A DNA stretch of 15,888 nucleotides, from contig CAJOPV010000071.1 in NCBI GenBank assembly GCA_905236495.1, positions 1-15,888 of the forward strand, in the 5' to 3' direction. The DNA is from an uncultured Christensenellaceae bacterium. Its GTDB lineage: Bacteria; Bacillota; Clostridia; Christensenellales; Aristaeellaceae. Below are positions 1-6,221 of the stretch, piece by piece. The notes under the pieces are model-generated. The model saw only the letters and a list, made by a program, of their open reading frames with translations, did no database searches and was not told where the DNA came from. Each line of letters begins with the position of its first letter. Positions within the stretch are counted from its first letter, which is position 1. The position numbers and the translations under genes are program-made.

Positions 1-8
1 GATGCAAT

Positions 9-67
9 CCATCGAAAGTCTGTCTGCTGACTTTCGATGGCAGAGCATCGACTTTGTCGATGCTCTG
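9..67. repeat. Two adjacent perfect 12-bp palindromes
   Basis: Two inverted repeats lie edge to edge. The first has arms CCATCGAAAGTC (9-20) and GACTTTCGATGG (29-40) with an 8-nt loop. The second has arms CAGAGCATCGAC (41-52) and GTCGATGCTCTG (56-67) with a TTT loop. Both arms share the core CATCGA. A weaker purine/pyrimidine palindrome follows at about 71-89. They lie just downstream of the copA stop. Neither is followed by a T-run on the copA strand, so a standard intrinsic terminator is not supported. They could be a dispersed REP-like intergenic repeat or RNA 3'-end stabilisers; the window is cut here, so their full extent is unknown. Confidence 0.7.
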
Positions 68-94
68 AAGCCTCCCTTTAAGGGGAAGGTTAAT

Positions 95-298
95 TTACTT
101 GACTACCGTATATCCCGCGTCTGTGACAGCTTTTTCCAGGTCGGCGTCGGGCACGTCCTTCGTCAGCGTCACCACGGCGGTGCCGCTTTCATGGCTCACC
201 TGGGCGCCGGCTACGCCGTCCAGGGCTTCCAGGGCCTTCTGCACCCGCCCGGAGCAATGCATGCACATCATGCCTTCGATCTTCATGGTCTTTTCCAC
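95..298 (-). other. Possible internal translation start giving a free CopZ-like copper chaperone
   Basis: Inside copA, in frame, AAGGAGAG (306-313, minus strand) stands 7 nt before a GTG (296-298, Val766). Initiation there would yield a 67-residue protein that begins MEKTMKIEGMMCMHC, a typical CopZ start, and is exactly the C-terminal HMA domain. It could be the remnant of a former separate copZ gene whose stop-start boundary was lost by fusion, or a working internal start. Seen: the signal, its spacing and the domain boundary. Inferred: that it is used. It falls in a lysine/glutamate/arginine-rich linker, where AAG-GAG codons can make such a motif by chance. Confidence 0.4.
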
Positions 299-2593
299 GG
301 TTTTTCTCTCCTTCGCTTTGATTTTTCTATCCCGCTTCGCGCTGTACAGGTCGAAAAAATTCAGCCGCAGCGCGTTGGATACCACGCAAAAGCTGCTCAG
401 GCTCATGGCTGCCGCCCCGAACATGGGGTTCAGCTCCCAGCCGAACAGTTGAATGAAGCACCCCGCCGCCAGGGGAATGCCGATAACGTTGTAGATAAAA
501 GCCCAGAACAGGTTTTCGTGAATATTGCGCAGGGTGGCCCGGCTCAACCGGATGGCGGCAGCCACGTCGGTCAATCGGCTGTTCATCAGCACCACGTCCG
601 CCGCGTCGATGGCGACATCCGTCCCCGCGCCGATGGCAATGCCCATATCCGCCCGGGTCAGGGCCGGAGCGTCGTTGATGCCGTCCCCTACCATGGCGAC
701 CTTCCCCTGCTTTTTGAGCTTGCGGATCACCTGCTCCTTCCCCTCCGGCAGCACCCCGGCGATGACCTCATCCACCCCGGCTTCCCTGCCGATGGCCTGG
801 GCCGTGGCTTCGTTATCCCCTGTGAGCATCACCACCCGCACGCCCATGTTCCGCAGCTGCCGGATGGCCTCGGGGCTGTCCTCCTTCACGGTATCCGCCA
901 CCGCCAGGATGCCCAGCAGCTGCCCATCCCGGCTGAAATACAGGGGCGTTTTGCCTGCCGAGGCCAATATCAAGCCCTGCTCCTGCATATCCCGGGAAAT
1001 CTCCGACTTGGAAGAAATGAAAGCCTGATTGCCGCCGGCAAGGGCCCGGCCCTGCCATACCGCCGTCAGGCCGTTTCCCGGCACGGCGGCAAAACCCTCC
1101 GTTTCCTTGCTGGTGAAGCCTTTTTCTTTTCCGTAGGCCACCACCGCCTTTGCCAGGGGATGCTCGCTTTTGCTTTCCAGGGCATAGGCGGCGGTCAAAA
1201 GCTCCTGTTCCGTGATCCCCGCCGCCGGGATCACGTCCGTCACCACCGGCTGGCCTTTCGTGATGGTGCCGGTCTTATCCAGGGCCACGATCTGGGTCCT
1301 GCCCGTTTCCTCCAGGGATACGGCGGTCTTGAACAGGATGCCGTGACGGGCCCCCACCCCGTTGCCCACCATGATGGCGACGGGCGTTGCCAGCCCCAAG
1401 GCGCAGGGGCAGGAGATCACCAGCACCGAGATGCCCCGGGCCAGAGCGTAGCCGAAGGCCCGGCCCAGCAAGAGCCAAACGGCGGCAGTGATCAGCGCAA
1501 TGCCGATCACCACCGGCACGAACACGCCGGCTACCCTGTCGGCGATCTTGGCGATGGGCGCTTTGGTCGCCGCCGCGTCGGATACCATCTGGATGATCTG
1601 GCTGAGGGCGGTATCCTTCCCCACCCGGGTGGCCCGGCAGGTAAGAAAGCCGGATTGGTTCACCGTGGCGGCGGATACCCCGTCCCCCGGTCCCTTATCC
1701 ACGGGAATGCTTTCCCCCGTCAGCGCGGCTTCGTTGACCGCGCTGCTGCCCGTTTCCACCGTGCCGTCCACCGGGATGCTCTCCCCGGGCCGGACGGTAA
1801 AGATATCTCCCACGCCCACCTGCTCGATGGGCACGGATACTTCCTGCCCGTCCCGGATCACTGTCGCCGTCTTGGGCGACAGGCGCATCAAGCCTTTCAG
1901 GGCGTCGGTGGTTTTTCCCTTGCTCCGGGCTTCCAGCATTTTGCCCACGGTAATCAGCGTCAAAATCATGGCGGCGGATTCAAAATAGAAATCCATCATA
2001 TACGCCATGACGGCCTCCCGATTCCCGTCCGCCGCCGCTCGGGTCATAGCGAAGAGCACATAGACGCTCCACAAAAAGCTGGCTAAAGAGCCCAGGGCTA
2101 CCAGCGTATCCATATTGGGTGATTTATGCCGCAGGGCGTTGAAGCCGCTGATAAAGAACTTTTTGTTGATGAGCATGATGATCGCCGAAAGGATCATTTG
2201 CGCCAGGCCCATCGCCACGTGGTTATCGTCAAAAAACGCGGGCAGGGGCCAGCCCCACATCATATGCCCCATGGATATATACATCAGCACCAGCAAAAAC
2301 CCCACCGACAGGATCAGCCGCCTCTTGAGGACGGGCGTTTCCCGATCCTCCAGGGCGCTTTCATCGGTGCTGAGGGAGGCTTCCCGGGGGTTGGCGCCCT
2401 TGGGCGATGCGCCGTAGCCCGCCTCCTCCACGGCGCGGACGATGGCCTCGTCGCTGGCATTGCCCTCCACGCCCATGGAATTGGTCAGCAGGCTCACCGA
2501 GCAATCGGTGACGCCCGCCACCCCGGATACCGCCTTTTCCACCCGGGCGGAGCAGGCGGCGCAGCTCATGCCCGTGACCGTAAACTGTCTCAT
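95..2593 (-). CDS. copA: Copper-exporting P1B-type ATPase with N- and C-terminal HMA domains
   Basis: An 832-residue inner-membrane pump that would use ATP to export Cu(I). Visible motifs: N-terminal HMA metal site GMSCAAC (residues 8-14); membrane segments around 91-220; actuator loop LTGES (291-295); membrane metal site CPC (395-397), typical of Cu(I)/Ag(I) pumps; phosphorylated Asp439 in DKTGTIT; the P1B His-Pro pair in SEHPLA (478-479); hinge GDGINDAP (637-644); and YN (701-702) and MSxSS (730-734) in the last membrane helices, both part of the Cu(I) signature. After the last helix a lysine-rich linker (about 750-768) leads to a second HMA domain with site GMMCMHC (774-780), very like free CopZ chaperones. 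The ATG at 2593 has AGGA about 7 nt upstream and lies 11 nt after csoR, so the two form one copper-induced operon. The C-terminal HMA makes it longer than the usual clostridial CopA. Function is well supported; copper rather than silver preference is inferred from CPC and csoR. Confidence 0.97.
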   Translation of the reverse strand: MRQFTVTGMSCAACSARVEKAVSGVAGVTDCSVSLLTNSMGVEGNASDEAIVRAVEEAGYGASPKGANPREASLSTDESALEDRETPVLKRRLILSVGFLLVLMYISMGHMMWGWPLPAFFDDNHVAMGLAQMILSAIIMLINKKFFISGFNALRHKSPNMDTLVALGSLASFLWSVYVLFAMTRAAADGNREAVMAYMMDFYFESAAMILTLITVGKMLEARSKGKTTDALKGLMRLSPKTATVIRDGQEVSVPIEQVGVGDIFTVRPGESIPVDGTVETGSSAVNEAALTGESIPVDKGPGDGVSAATVNQSGFLTCRATRVGKDTALSQIIQMVSDAAATKAPIAKIADRVAGVFVPVVIGIALITAAVWLLLGRAFGYALARGISVLVISCPCALGLATPVAIMVGNGVGARHGILFKTAVSLEETGRTQIVALDKTGTITKGQPVVTDVIPAAGITEQELLTAAYALESKSEHPLAKAVVAYGKEKGFTSKETEGFAAVPGNGLTAVWQGRALAGGNQAFISSKSEISRDMQEQGLILASAGKTPLYFSRDGQLLGILAVADTVKEDSPEAIRQLRNMGVRVVMLTGDNEATAQAIGREAGVDEVIAGVLPEGKEQVIRKLKKQGKVAMVGDGINDAPALTRADMGIAIGAGTDVAIDAADVVLMNSRLTDVAAAIRLSRATLRNIHENLFWAFIYNVIGIPLAAGCFIQLFGWELNPMFGAAAMSLSSFCVVSNALRLNFFDLYSAKRDRKIKAKERKTVEKTMKIEGMMCMHCSGRVQKALEALDGVAGAQVSHESGTAVVTLTKDVPDADLEKAVTDAGYTVVK

Positions 2594-2604
2594 TCAATAT
2601 TCCT

Positions 2605-2913
2605 TCATTTCATCAGTTTTTCCAGCGTCTGCACCAGTTCCTCCACGGTTTCGTCCTTCCCGGCGCGGATATCATCCGCCACGCAGGAACGAATGTGGCT
2701 GGAAAGCAATTCCCGGTTAAAGGCCGCCAGGGCAGCATTCACCGCCGATACCTGCATCAGGATATCCGTGCAATAGGCGTTTTTCTCCACCATGCCCCGG
2801 ATGCCCCGGACCTGCCCCTCGATGCGGCTCAGGCGGTTCACCAGTTTTTTATATTCCTCCGCCGTGCGCTCCTTGGTCTTGTGTCCTGCGCAGCAGCAAG
2901 CATCCCGCTCCAT
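2605..2913 (-). CDS. csoR: CsoR-family copper-sensing transcriptional repressor
   Basis: A 102-residue all-helical DNA-binding repressor of the CsoR/RcnR (DUF156) family, which leaves its operator when it binds Cu(I). The family core is clear: NRLSRIEGQVRGIRGMVE (26-43), followed by the metal ligands Cys48 (in AYCTDIL), His73 and Cys77 (in SSHIRSC), the C-H-C set of true CsoR rather than the sets of RcnR or CstR. The N-terminus has an extra cysteine/histidine cluster (CCCAGH, 6-11), common in clostridial homologues. The chosen ATG at 2911-2913 has AAGGAGG 7 nt upstream; an in-frame ATG 13 codons earlier at 2952 lies within the promoter/operator region and is rejected. It is first gene of the operon with copA, and the operators at 2932-2948 and 2958-2974 imply autoregulation. 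Confidence 0.95.
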   Translation of the reverse strand: MERDACCCAGHKTKERTAEEYKKLVNRLSRIEGQVRGIRGMVEKNAYCTDILMQVSAVNAALAAFNRELLSSHIRSCVADDIRAGKDETVEELVQTLEKLMK

Positions 2914-2931
2914 GCTTTTTCCTCCTTCCAG

Positions 2932-2948
2932 ATACCCCGTCAGGGTAT
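2932..2948. promoter_or_regulatory. Second CsoR-type operator over the transcription start
   Basis: ATACCCCGTCAGGGTAT is a 17-bp inverted repeat with perfect 6-bp arms ATACCC/GGGTAT. Its centre is 26 bp from the centre of the other operator, and it covers the expected +1 region just after the -10 box. Confidence 0.78.
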
Positions 2949-2952
2949 TCAT

Positions 2953-2981
2953 ATTATATACCCCATCCCGGTATTTTGCAA
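2953..2981 (-). promoter_or_regulatory. Promoter of the csoR-copA operon
   Basis: On the minus strand, -35 TTGCAA (2976-2981) and a perfect -10 TATAAT (2953-2958) are separated by 17 bp, a near-ideal sigma-A promoter. Transcription should start near 2946, leaving a leader of about 33 nt before the csoR ATG. Confidence 0.85.
2958..2974. promoter_or_regulatory. CsoR-type operator in the promoter spacer
   Basis: ATACCCCATCCCGGTAT is a 17-bp inverted repeat with arms ATACC/GGTAT, matching the published GC-core, AT-edged CsoR operator type. It fills the space between -35 and -10, so bound repressor would block RNA polymerase. Confidence 0.75.
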
Positions 2982-3007
2982 CCCCCTGAATAAAAACTGT
3001 TTTTTGC

Positions 3008-3036
3008 TTGCGCGTTTGATGCCTTCATGCTACAAT
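3008..3036 (+). promoter_or_regulatory. Promoter of folT-nth
   Basis: A -10 box TACAAT (3031-3036) is preceded directly by TGC, an extended -10 element. A weak -35 TTGCGC (3008-3013) lies 17 bp upstream. Start near 3043 puts the whole riboswitch in the leader. It is divergent from the csoR promoter. Confidence 0.65.
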
Positions 3037-3052
3037 ACAGGTACTTGATTCG

Positions 3053-3160
3053 TACGCAGAGTAGCGGCAGGCGCGTCAAGTGTCCATGGACGGGGAGTTG
3101 CCATGGAACGAAATCGGGGAAACCCGGTGCGGTGTCTGCTGCGCATCCCGCTGCACCGTA
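3053..3160 (+). promoter_or_regulatory. Tetrahydrofolate (THF) riboswitch aptamer
   Basis: The leader matches the folT-type THF riboswitch in conserved parts and order: AGAGTAG (3058-3064), GCGCGTCAAGTGT (3071-3083), GGGAGTTG (3093-3100), ACGAA (3108-3112), GGTGCGGTG (3126-3134) and GCATCCCGCT (3143-3152). Stems fit: P1 GCAG/CTGC (3056-3059 with 3151-3154), P2 GCGGCAG/CTGCTGC (3064-3070 with 3136-3142), P3 CCATGG/CCATGG (3084-3089 with 3101-3106), and the last stem CGGG/CCCG (3115-3118 with 3123-3126). The gene it precedes is a folate transporter component, as expected. It should switch folT off when reduced folate is plentiful. Confidence 0.93.
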
Positions 3161-3165
3161 TCCCT

Positions 3166-3207
3166 GCCTCTGCGGATCATAATGCGATCTGTGAAGGAGG
3201 CTTTTTT
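3166..3207 (+). promoter_or_regulatory. Riboswitch expression platform: RBS-containing hairpin followed by six T
   Basis: GCCTC (3166-3170) can pair with GAGGC (3197-3201), which is most of the folT Shine-Dalgarno sequence. Inside, CGGATC (3173-3178) pairs with GATCTG (3186-3191) around a 7-nt loop. TTTTTT (3202-3207) follows at once, just before the ATG, so the same hairpin could hide the RBS and also act as a short terminator. A competing pairing of CTCTGCG (3168-3174) with CGCAGAG (3055-3061), the 5' side of P1, would open it. Confidence 0.65.
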
Positions 3208-3208
3208 C

Positions 3209-3916
3209 ATGCAGAAAACCGCAAGCGCCGGGGGCAAGGCCCTCTATCGGACGCCCTTTTCACGGGCCTATTGGGCCCAAGCCGCCTCGGAATTCAAGGA
3301 TCTTCGGGTCCTTTTGTTCGCCGCGCTGATGATCGCCCTCAGGGTGGCCCTGAAATCCGTCAGCATCCCCATCGCCGCCAATCTGCGCATCAACGTGGCC
3401 TTTTTTATCAACGCCTTCGGGGCCATGGTGTTCGGCCCGGTGGTAGCCATCGCCGCCGCCGCGGTCAGCGATACCCTGGGCTGCCTGCTCTTTCCCACCG
3501 GCGTGTATTTTTTCCCGTTCATCTTCATTGAAATCGCGGGATCGCTGATTTTCGCCCTGTTCCTTTACCGCACGGAGGTGACGGCGCTGAAGGTCACCCT
3601 GTCCCGGTTCTGCATTGATTTTTTCGTCAATATCGTTTTGAACACCCCGGTCATGTGGCTGTATTATCAGATGGTATTAGGCAAGAATTACGTGCTGTTT
3701 GACGCCCTGCGGATCGTTAAAAACCTGGTGATGTTCCCGCTGGAATCGGTGCTGCTGGTGCTGTTCCTTCGGGTGGTGATCCCGCCGGCGCAAAAACTGG
3801 GCTACGTGTATAGCGGGGCGGATCAATTGCATTTCACGAAGAAAAACGTGGTTTTTCTCATCGTCATGGCGGCGGCAGGCGTCGCCGCGGTGGCGCTGTA
3901 TGTTGCCTTCAAATAA
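3209..3916 (+). CDS. folT: Folate-binding S component of an ECF transporter
   Basis: A 235-residue hydrophobic membrane protein with about five to six helices. Residues 32-50 (LRVLLFAALMIALRVALKS), the following IPIAANLRINVAFFINAFGAM stretch and VSDTLGCLLFPTGVYFFPF are the pattern of FolT, which binds folates and docks on the shared EcfT-EcfA energizing module; that module is not in this window and is normally encoded elsewhere. The THF riboswitch directly upstream strengthens the call. The start is the ATG at 3209, with GAAGGAGG 8 nt upstream; an open frame reaching back to 3080 runs through the riboswitch and is rejected. nth follows after 21 nt, so they are probably co-transcribed. Confidence in S-component identity is high, and in folate as ligand high because of the riboswitch. 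Confidence 0.92.
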   Translation: MQKTASAGGKALYRTPFSRAYWAQAASEFKDLRVLLFAALMIALRVALKSVSIPIAANLRINVAFFINAFGAMVFGPVVAIAAAAVSDTLGCLLFPTGVYFFPFIFIEIAGSLIFALFLYRTEVTALKVTLSRFCIDFFVNIVLNTPVMWLYYQMVLGKNYVLFDALRIVKNLVMFPLESVLLVLFLRVVIPPAQKLGYVYSGADQLHFTKKNVVFLIVMAAAGVAAVALYVAFK

Positions 3917-3937
3917 CCAAAGAAAGCTGGTTTCCCC

Positions 3938-4627
3938 ATGACGAAAGAACAGCAAGCCATCCTGAAAGGCTTATCTGAATTATACCCCAACGCCGGGCCG
4001 GAATTGCATTTTTCCAACCCCTTTGAAACGCTGGTGGCTACCATCCTGGCGGCCCAGTGCACCGACCAGCGGGTGAACCAGGTGACCCCCGCCCTGTTCC
4101 GGGATTATCCCGATCCTCAAGCCATGGCAAAGGCCACCCCGGAGGAAATCTTCCCCTACGTCAAATCCTGCGGCTTCAAATCAAAGGCCGCCAACATCGT
4201 AAACGCCAGCCGCATGATCGTGGAAAAATTCCACGGGCAGGTGCCGAACACCCTGGAGGAATTGACCCGGCTTCCCGGCGTGGGCCGGAAAACCGCCAAC
4301 GTGGTGCTGGCCTTTTCCTTCGGTCACCCCGCCATCCCGGTGGATACCCATGTGTTCCGGGTCGCCAATCGGCTGGGTCTCTCCGACGCCCTGACAGTGG
4401 AGGAAACGGAAAAGCAGCTCATGGCCCTGATCCCCAAAGAGGACTGGAGCCAGGCCCACCATTGGCTCATTTACCACGGACGCCGTGTATGCCACAGCCA
4501 AAGGCCGGCGTGCGAAAGCTGCGCCTTAAAAAATTCTTGCAAATCCATCCTCCAGAACCGCATGATCAATCCCAAGGCCGACGCGAAAAAACGCGCCAAG
4601 GCACGGAAGGACGGCCTTGCGCTGTAA
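3938..4627 (+). CDS. nth: Endonuclease III, DNA base-excision repair glycosylase/AP lyase
   Basis: A 229-residue protein of normal family length that removes oxidised pyrimidines and cuts at the abasic site. The helix-hairpin-helix motif LPGVGRKTA (112-120) includes the catalytic Lys118, and the catalytic Asp136 is in PVDTHVFRV. The [4Fe-4S] ligands are Cys185, 192, 195 and 201 with spacing C-x6-C-x2-C-x5-C, exactly the family pattern. The ATG at 3938 is preceded only by a weak, distant AGAAAG, suggesting modest translation. It lies 21 nt after folT and before a strong terminator, so it shares the folate-controlled transcript unless a separate promoter exists. A lysine-rich tail (212-226) extends beyond the cluster. 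Confidence 0.97.
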   Translation: MTKEQQAILKGLSELYPNAGPELHFSNPFETLVATILAAQCTDQRVNQVTPALFRDYPDPQAMAKATPEEIFPYVKSCGFKSKAANIVNASRMIVEKFHGQVPNTLEELTRLPGVGRKTANVVLAFSFGHPAIPVDTHVFRVANRLGLSDALTVEETEKQLMALIPKEDWSQAHHWLIYHGRRVCHSQRPACESCALKNSCKSILQNRMINPKADAKKRAKARKDGLAL

Positions 4628-4641
4628 GGTTTAGCCAAACG

Positions 4642-4680
4642 AAAACCGCCCGGACGCTGCATTGCGCCCGGGCGGTTTTT
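4642..4680. terminator. Bidirectional intrinsic terminator between nth and the secreted-protein gene
   Basis: AAAACCGCCCGG (4642-4653) pairs with the 3' arm ending in CCGGGCGGTTTT (4668-4679), with an inner CGC/GCG pair, and T-runs flank it on either strand. It sits between two convergent genes and would end both. Confidence 0.92.
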
Positions 4681-4686
4681 GACGGC

Positions 4687-5433
4687 TCAGTAATCCGCGC
4701 CGTAAGGGAAGACCGCCACGATCTTATCCTCGATATAGACGATGGTGTAGAGGTTGCTGCCGTAGTTCATATAATTCGCCTTGAAGTCGAAAATGTTGTT
4801 CGCCCGGTAGCAGTTGCTCTTCACGCCGTAGTAGAAATTGCAGCTGGTTTCCACCTCGTACCTGTAATGCTCCGCCGAATTGTTGGTGAAGGTGGAGATA
4901 TTGCCGCTGTTGTAGTCGGCGCCGCTGTATTTCACCGACACCAGATCGGCGTCGATCATCCATTTGGTGCCGTCCTGATAGATGTCGTTGATATAGCCCG
5001 CGGACACCCGTGTGCGCCGCTCGCTGGGCCGCCGCTGCAGATACATGGTATAGACGGTGCTCTCCCCGTTGTTGCTCACCACGATCTCCAGCACCTGGGG
5101 ATCGTTCGTCATCGTCGCCACCTGGGTCTGCACCCCGTTGGGGATCACTTTCCCATTCACCGTCACCACAGCGTTGCTGTCCATGGGCACGGGAGTCAGC
5201 TTGATATTCGTCACCCAGTTCGCCACCGTCAAAAGATAGGTGGTCTGATAGGGGCTGAAGGCCTCCGGCAGCATTTTGCCGGTGTTGGGGCAGTTATGGG
5301 TCAGTGAGCGCAGCATGGTGCTGCCCGGGCCCATGTTGTAGGGGTTGGCGCTGTCGCTGCCGTCGTCCGCCAGGGCGGGCACGAAGCACAGAACCAGAGC
5401 CAGAACCAGGACGATGCTTAAGAGTTTTTTCAT
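4687..5433 (-). CDS. Secreted protein with cadherin-like beta-sandwich domain
   Basis: A 248-residue exported protein of unknown role. A classic signal peptide covers residues 1-22 (MKK, a hydrophobic core, then the ALA-DD cleavage site); the cysteine inside the core does not make a proper lipobox. Residues about 55-136 fit the bacterial cadherin-like beta-sandwich family (PF12733 type): LPEAFSPYQTTYLLTV at its start, TVNGKVI in the middle and a final STVYTMYLQR strand. The C-terminal part (about 145-248) is rich in Tyr, Asn and Ser, holds Cys198 and Cys208, and I do not recognise it. Such domains occur in extracellular adhesive or cell-wall-associated proteins; no anchor (LPxTG, SLH, C-terminal helix) is visible, so it is probably released or wall-bound noncovalently. 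The ATG at 5433 has GAGGAG upstream; a start 11 codons earlier is less likely because it would spoil the signal peptide. Confidence 0.8.
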   Translation of the reverse strand: MKKLLSIVLVLALVLCFVPALADDGSDSANPYNMGPGSTMLRSLTHNCPNTGKMLPEAFSPYQTTYLLTVANWVTNIKLTPVPMDSNAVVTVNGKVIPNGVQTQVATMTNDPQVLEIVVSNNGESTVYTMYLQRRPSERRTRVSAGYINDIYQDGTKWMIDADLVSVKYSGADYNSGNISTFTNNSAEHYRYEVETSCNFYYGVKSNCYRANNIFDFKANYMNYGSNLYTIVYIEDKIVAVFPYGADY

Positions 5434-5519
5434 TTTTTTATCTCCTCTCTTTCGGTTTACACCCATTTAACGTCTCTTGTCCCCTTTTTCATCCATGTTT
5501 TTCCCAATTTTCTGCAAAA

Positions 5520-5548
5520 ATTATAGCACGGATTCGCCTGCTTGTCGA
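5520..5548 (-). promoter_or_regulatory. Promoter of the secreted-protein gene
   Basis: On the minus strand, -35 TCGACA (5543-5548) and perfect -10 TATAAT (5520-5525) are 17 bp apart, and TGC directly precedes the -10 box (extended -10). The transcript would carry a leader of about 80 nt. Confidence 0.8.
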
Positions 5549-5551
5549 GCC

Positions 5552-5580
5552 TTGCTTCTTCGCAAATTGTATTTTATAAT
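5552..5580 (+). promoter_or_regulatory. Promoter of the ProX/YbaK-type gene
   Basis: TTGCTT (5552-5557) and TATAAT (5575-5580) are separated by 17 bp, with the expected start near 5587 and the ATG at 5616. Its -35 box is only 3 bp from the -35 box of the divergent promoter at 5520-5548. Confidence 0.78.
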
Positions 5581-5615
5581 AGGAACGTCATTCCAGCACA
5601 AAGGAGATGTTGCTT

Positions 5616-6179
5616 ATGGATCAGCCCGCCTTCACCGTATCCTCCGGCGCCCCTGCCGAGCCCCGGGGCGAAGCAGAAACCGCCGTCTATCATTTTCTTG
5701 ATTCCCTTGGCATCGAATATCTCCGCATCGACCATCCTCCCGTTCACACCATGGAGGACTGCGCCGATATCGACCGGGCGCTGGGCGGCGAAATCTGCAA
5801 AAACCTGTTCCTCTGCAATCAGCAGAAAACCCGCTTCTATTTGCTGATGATCCAGGAGACCAAGGCCTTCAGGACCAAGGATATCTCCAAGCAATTGGGA
5901 GTATCCCGCCTGTCCTTCGGCACCCCGGAGGATATGGAAAGATTATTGCACGTATCCCCCGGCGCGGTCACCCCCATGGCGCTGCTCTTTGACAGCGCCC
6001 GGGAGGTCCAATTGGTGCTGGACCGGGATTTGCTGTCCGGGCAATATCTGGGCTGCCACCCCTGTGTGAACACCGCCTCCATCCGCATGTCCATGGCAGA
6101 CTTTTTGACCCGCTATCTCCCCGCAGTTCATCAAACGCCCGCTTACGTCACCATTCCCGCGCCATCCGAAAACGCTTAA
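5616..6179 (+). CDS. YbaK/ProX-family aminoacyl-tRNA deacylase (Ala-tRNA(Pro) editing type)
   Basis: A 187-residue free-standing homologue of the prolyl-tRNA synthetase editing domain. Members hydrolyse wrongly charged tRNA; the ProX (ProXp-ala) branch removes alanine from tRNA(Pro). Supporting motifs: HTMEDCADIDRALGG (44-58), the conserved lysine motif CKNLFL (61-66), PGAVTPMAL (115-123), and HPCVNTAS (148-155) near the C-terminus, all in family order and at normal length. The ATG at 5616 has AAGGAG 9 nt upstream; an in-frame ATG at 5607 overlaps that RBS and is unlikely. The gene is monocistronic, between its own promoter and the terminator at 6184. Substrate within the family (alanine versus others) is inferred from similarity to ProX. 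Confidence 0.88.
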   Translation: MDQPAFTVSSGAPAEPRGEAETAVYHFLDSLGIEYLRIDHPPVHTMEDCADIDRALGGEICKNLFLCNQQKTRFYLLMIQETKAFRTKDISKQLGVSRLSFGTPEDMERLLHVSPGAVTPMALLFDSAREVQLVLDRDLLSGQYLGCHPCVNTASIRMSMADFLTRYLPAVHQTPAYVTIPAPSENA

Positions 6180-6183
6180 AAAG

Positions 6184-6215
6184 TGAGCCGATCCCGAAAG
6201 ATCGGCTCATTTTTT
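6184..6215. terminator. Bidirectional intrinsic terminator
   Basis: A perfect 10-bp stem, TGAGCCGATC (6184-6193) with GATCGGCTCA (6200-6209), has a 6-nt loop, T6 on one side (6210-6215) and A5 on the other (6178-6182). It serves the ProX-type gene on the plus strand and the long operon ending at 6222 on the minus strand. Confidence 0.94.
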
Positions 6216-6221
6216 CGATTG

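Noticed and set aside
41..67. Intrinsic terminator of copA
   Set aside because: The hairpin is strong but has no T-run on the copA strand.
2..2086. Long open frame on the plus strand across copA
   Set aside because: It is antisense to the well-supported copA, with low-complexity His/Gly/Pro-rich translation; typical of high-GC shadow frames.
3080..3208. Extended N-terminus of FolT from an upstream ATG
   Set aside because: This stretch is the conserved THF riboswitch and its platform; the ATG at 3209 has a perfect RBS.
4057..5307. Plus-strand open frame overlapping nth and the secreted-protein gene
   Set aside because: It runs through a strong terminator at 4642-4680 and is out of frame with nth; no domain.
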